Below the pieces are notes generated by a model, which was not told the origin of the DNA, did no database searches, and saw only the letters and a program-made list of their open reading frames with translations. The translations under genes and the position numbers were made by a program. From contig NZ_BEWV01000215.1 of assembly GCF_002933775.1 (NCBI RefSeq), positions 16,157 through 80,156 of the forward strand: DNA of 64,000 nucleotides. The letters run 5' to 3'. The DNA is from Prevotella sp. MGM1 (GTDB taxonomy: Bacteria; Bacteroidota; Bacteroidia; Bacteroidales; Bacteroidaceae). Positions 63,477 through 64,000 of this stretch are shown here, piece by piece (the stretch's first letter is position 1; every line of letters begins with the position of its first letter).

Positions 63477-64000
63477 GGCTTATCCGCCGAACAAGACTAT
63501 TCCCTGTGTCTCACAAACTTTCGGAATTGTCTCCGGCCATGTCTTTATCAAATCAAAATTTTATCGAAAAAAAGACAAACGTATTTATCGGATCAAAAAC
63601 AAACGTAAACAAAAAAATACGGAATGTGCGGACAAAGGTGACGGCTCCGCTACACGGGCGTTCCGCCACATCTCCGAACGCCTCAAAGCGATAAATGTTA
63701 AAACGCAGGAAATAATCTGACAAACAAGCGTTCATATTTCGATTTTCTGAAAATATAGACCCGTCGGTCGAAAATAAGCCAATTACGAGCCTTTCAGCAC
63801 AACCGCCTGTGTATCAACGCCATACATCAGCCACACTTGTTTTCCCCACCAAACGACCCACACCAAGCCGAAATACGTGTTGCGTTCAGCGTCCCGTTGC
63901 ATGGCATTTAGCGTCTAAATGCCATGCAACGGGACGCTGAACGCAACGCGATCGGCAACCGAACGCACTCCAACAGGCATCCCGTCGCGAAAAAAGCCGC
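63477..64000. other. Gene-free right end of the window with a palindromic element
   Basis: No credible gene in about 520 bases. The frame 63553-63735 (-) is short and lacks family features. It holds the 33-bp palindrome at 63879-63947. No SusC/SusD or regulator gene begins before the window ends. Confidence 0.55.
63879..63947. repeat. Palindromic intergenic element, copy 3
   Basis: 33 bases (63879-63911, beginning GTTGCGTTCAGCGTCCCGTT) are exactly complementary to 63915-63947 around a 3-base loop. It contains GCAACGGGACGCT, also found at 11851-11863, and TTTAGCGTCTAAA, also found in copy 2. Confidence 0.9.

Overview
The window is chromosomal DNA from a gut- or rumen-type member of the Bacteroidota, most likely order Bacteroidales (Prevotellaceae- or Muribaculaceae-like). 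Evidence: many genes are preceded by the Bacteroidota -7 promoter element TAnnTTTG; a PorQ-like type IX secretion (T9SS) gene sits next to cmk; two secreted proteins end in T9SS C-terminal sorting domains; the exbB-exbD-exbD arrangement is typical of the phylum; and a third of the window is a polysaccharide-degradation cluster.

Layout. 0-4 kb: a cytidylate-kinase-like gene cut by the left edge and coupled to a MATE exporter, then an acyltransferase-3 membrane protein preceded by a highly folded untranslated RNA region that ends in a terminator. 4.2-11.6 kb: mostly housekeeping genes on the + strand (secreted S8 protease, xseA, xseB, ilvE, a DUF975 membrane protein, trmB, an Mrp/NBP35 P-loop ATPase). 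xseA and xseB are separated by a large near-perfect inverted repeat. 12.2-19.3 kb: a surface-glycan operon, wbpB-wbpE-wbpD-wbpA-flippase-glycosyltransferase, which makes a UDP-2,3-diacetamido-glucuronic-acid-type sugar. The wbpE-like gene carries a run of ten G at its 3' end that throws its stop codon out of frame. 19.4-25.4 kb: an export operon on the - strand (coiled-coil membrane protein, TolC-like, HlyD-like, two ABC-2 permeases, no ATPase). 25.7-28.7 kb: an Lrp/AsnC regulator, the TonB-energising operon exbB-X-exbD-exbD, and tRNA-Ser(GGA). 29.6-32.2 kb: tonB, a polyprenyl synthase and tatD as an operon. 32.3-34.1 kb: porQ and cmk.

34.1-63.5 kb: a block of secreted enzymes, all on the - strand. 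In transcription order they are a GH98-like endo-enzyme with a T9SS sorting tail; a 1,112-residue multidomain T9SS protein; then, after a terminator and a new promoter, GH43-CE1, GH115, GH95, a double CE1 esterase, GH43-CBM6, GH97, GH43, GH115, GH43, GH97 and an unknown secreted protein. GH115 alpha-glucuronidase, GH43, feruloyl-esterase-like CE1, GH95 (possibly alpha-L-galactosidase), GH97 and GH98 together match the enzyme set known for heavily decorated cereal glucuronoarabinoxylan. No SusC/SusD pair, sensor or regulator is present within the window, so import and control of this system must lie to the right of the window or elsewhere.

The parts connect. PorQ belongs to the machine that would export the two sorting-domain proteins. 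In Porphyromonas, the Wbp sugar pathway supplies the sugar by which such cargo is anchored to surface glycan. TonB/ExbB/ExbD would power oligosaccharide uptake. Intergenic DNA also contains perfect palindromes built from shared words (GCGTTTAG, CCGTTGCA), which look like a family of dispersed elements.
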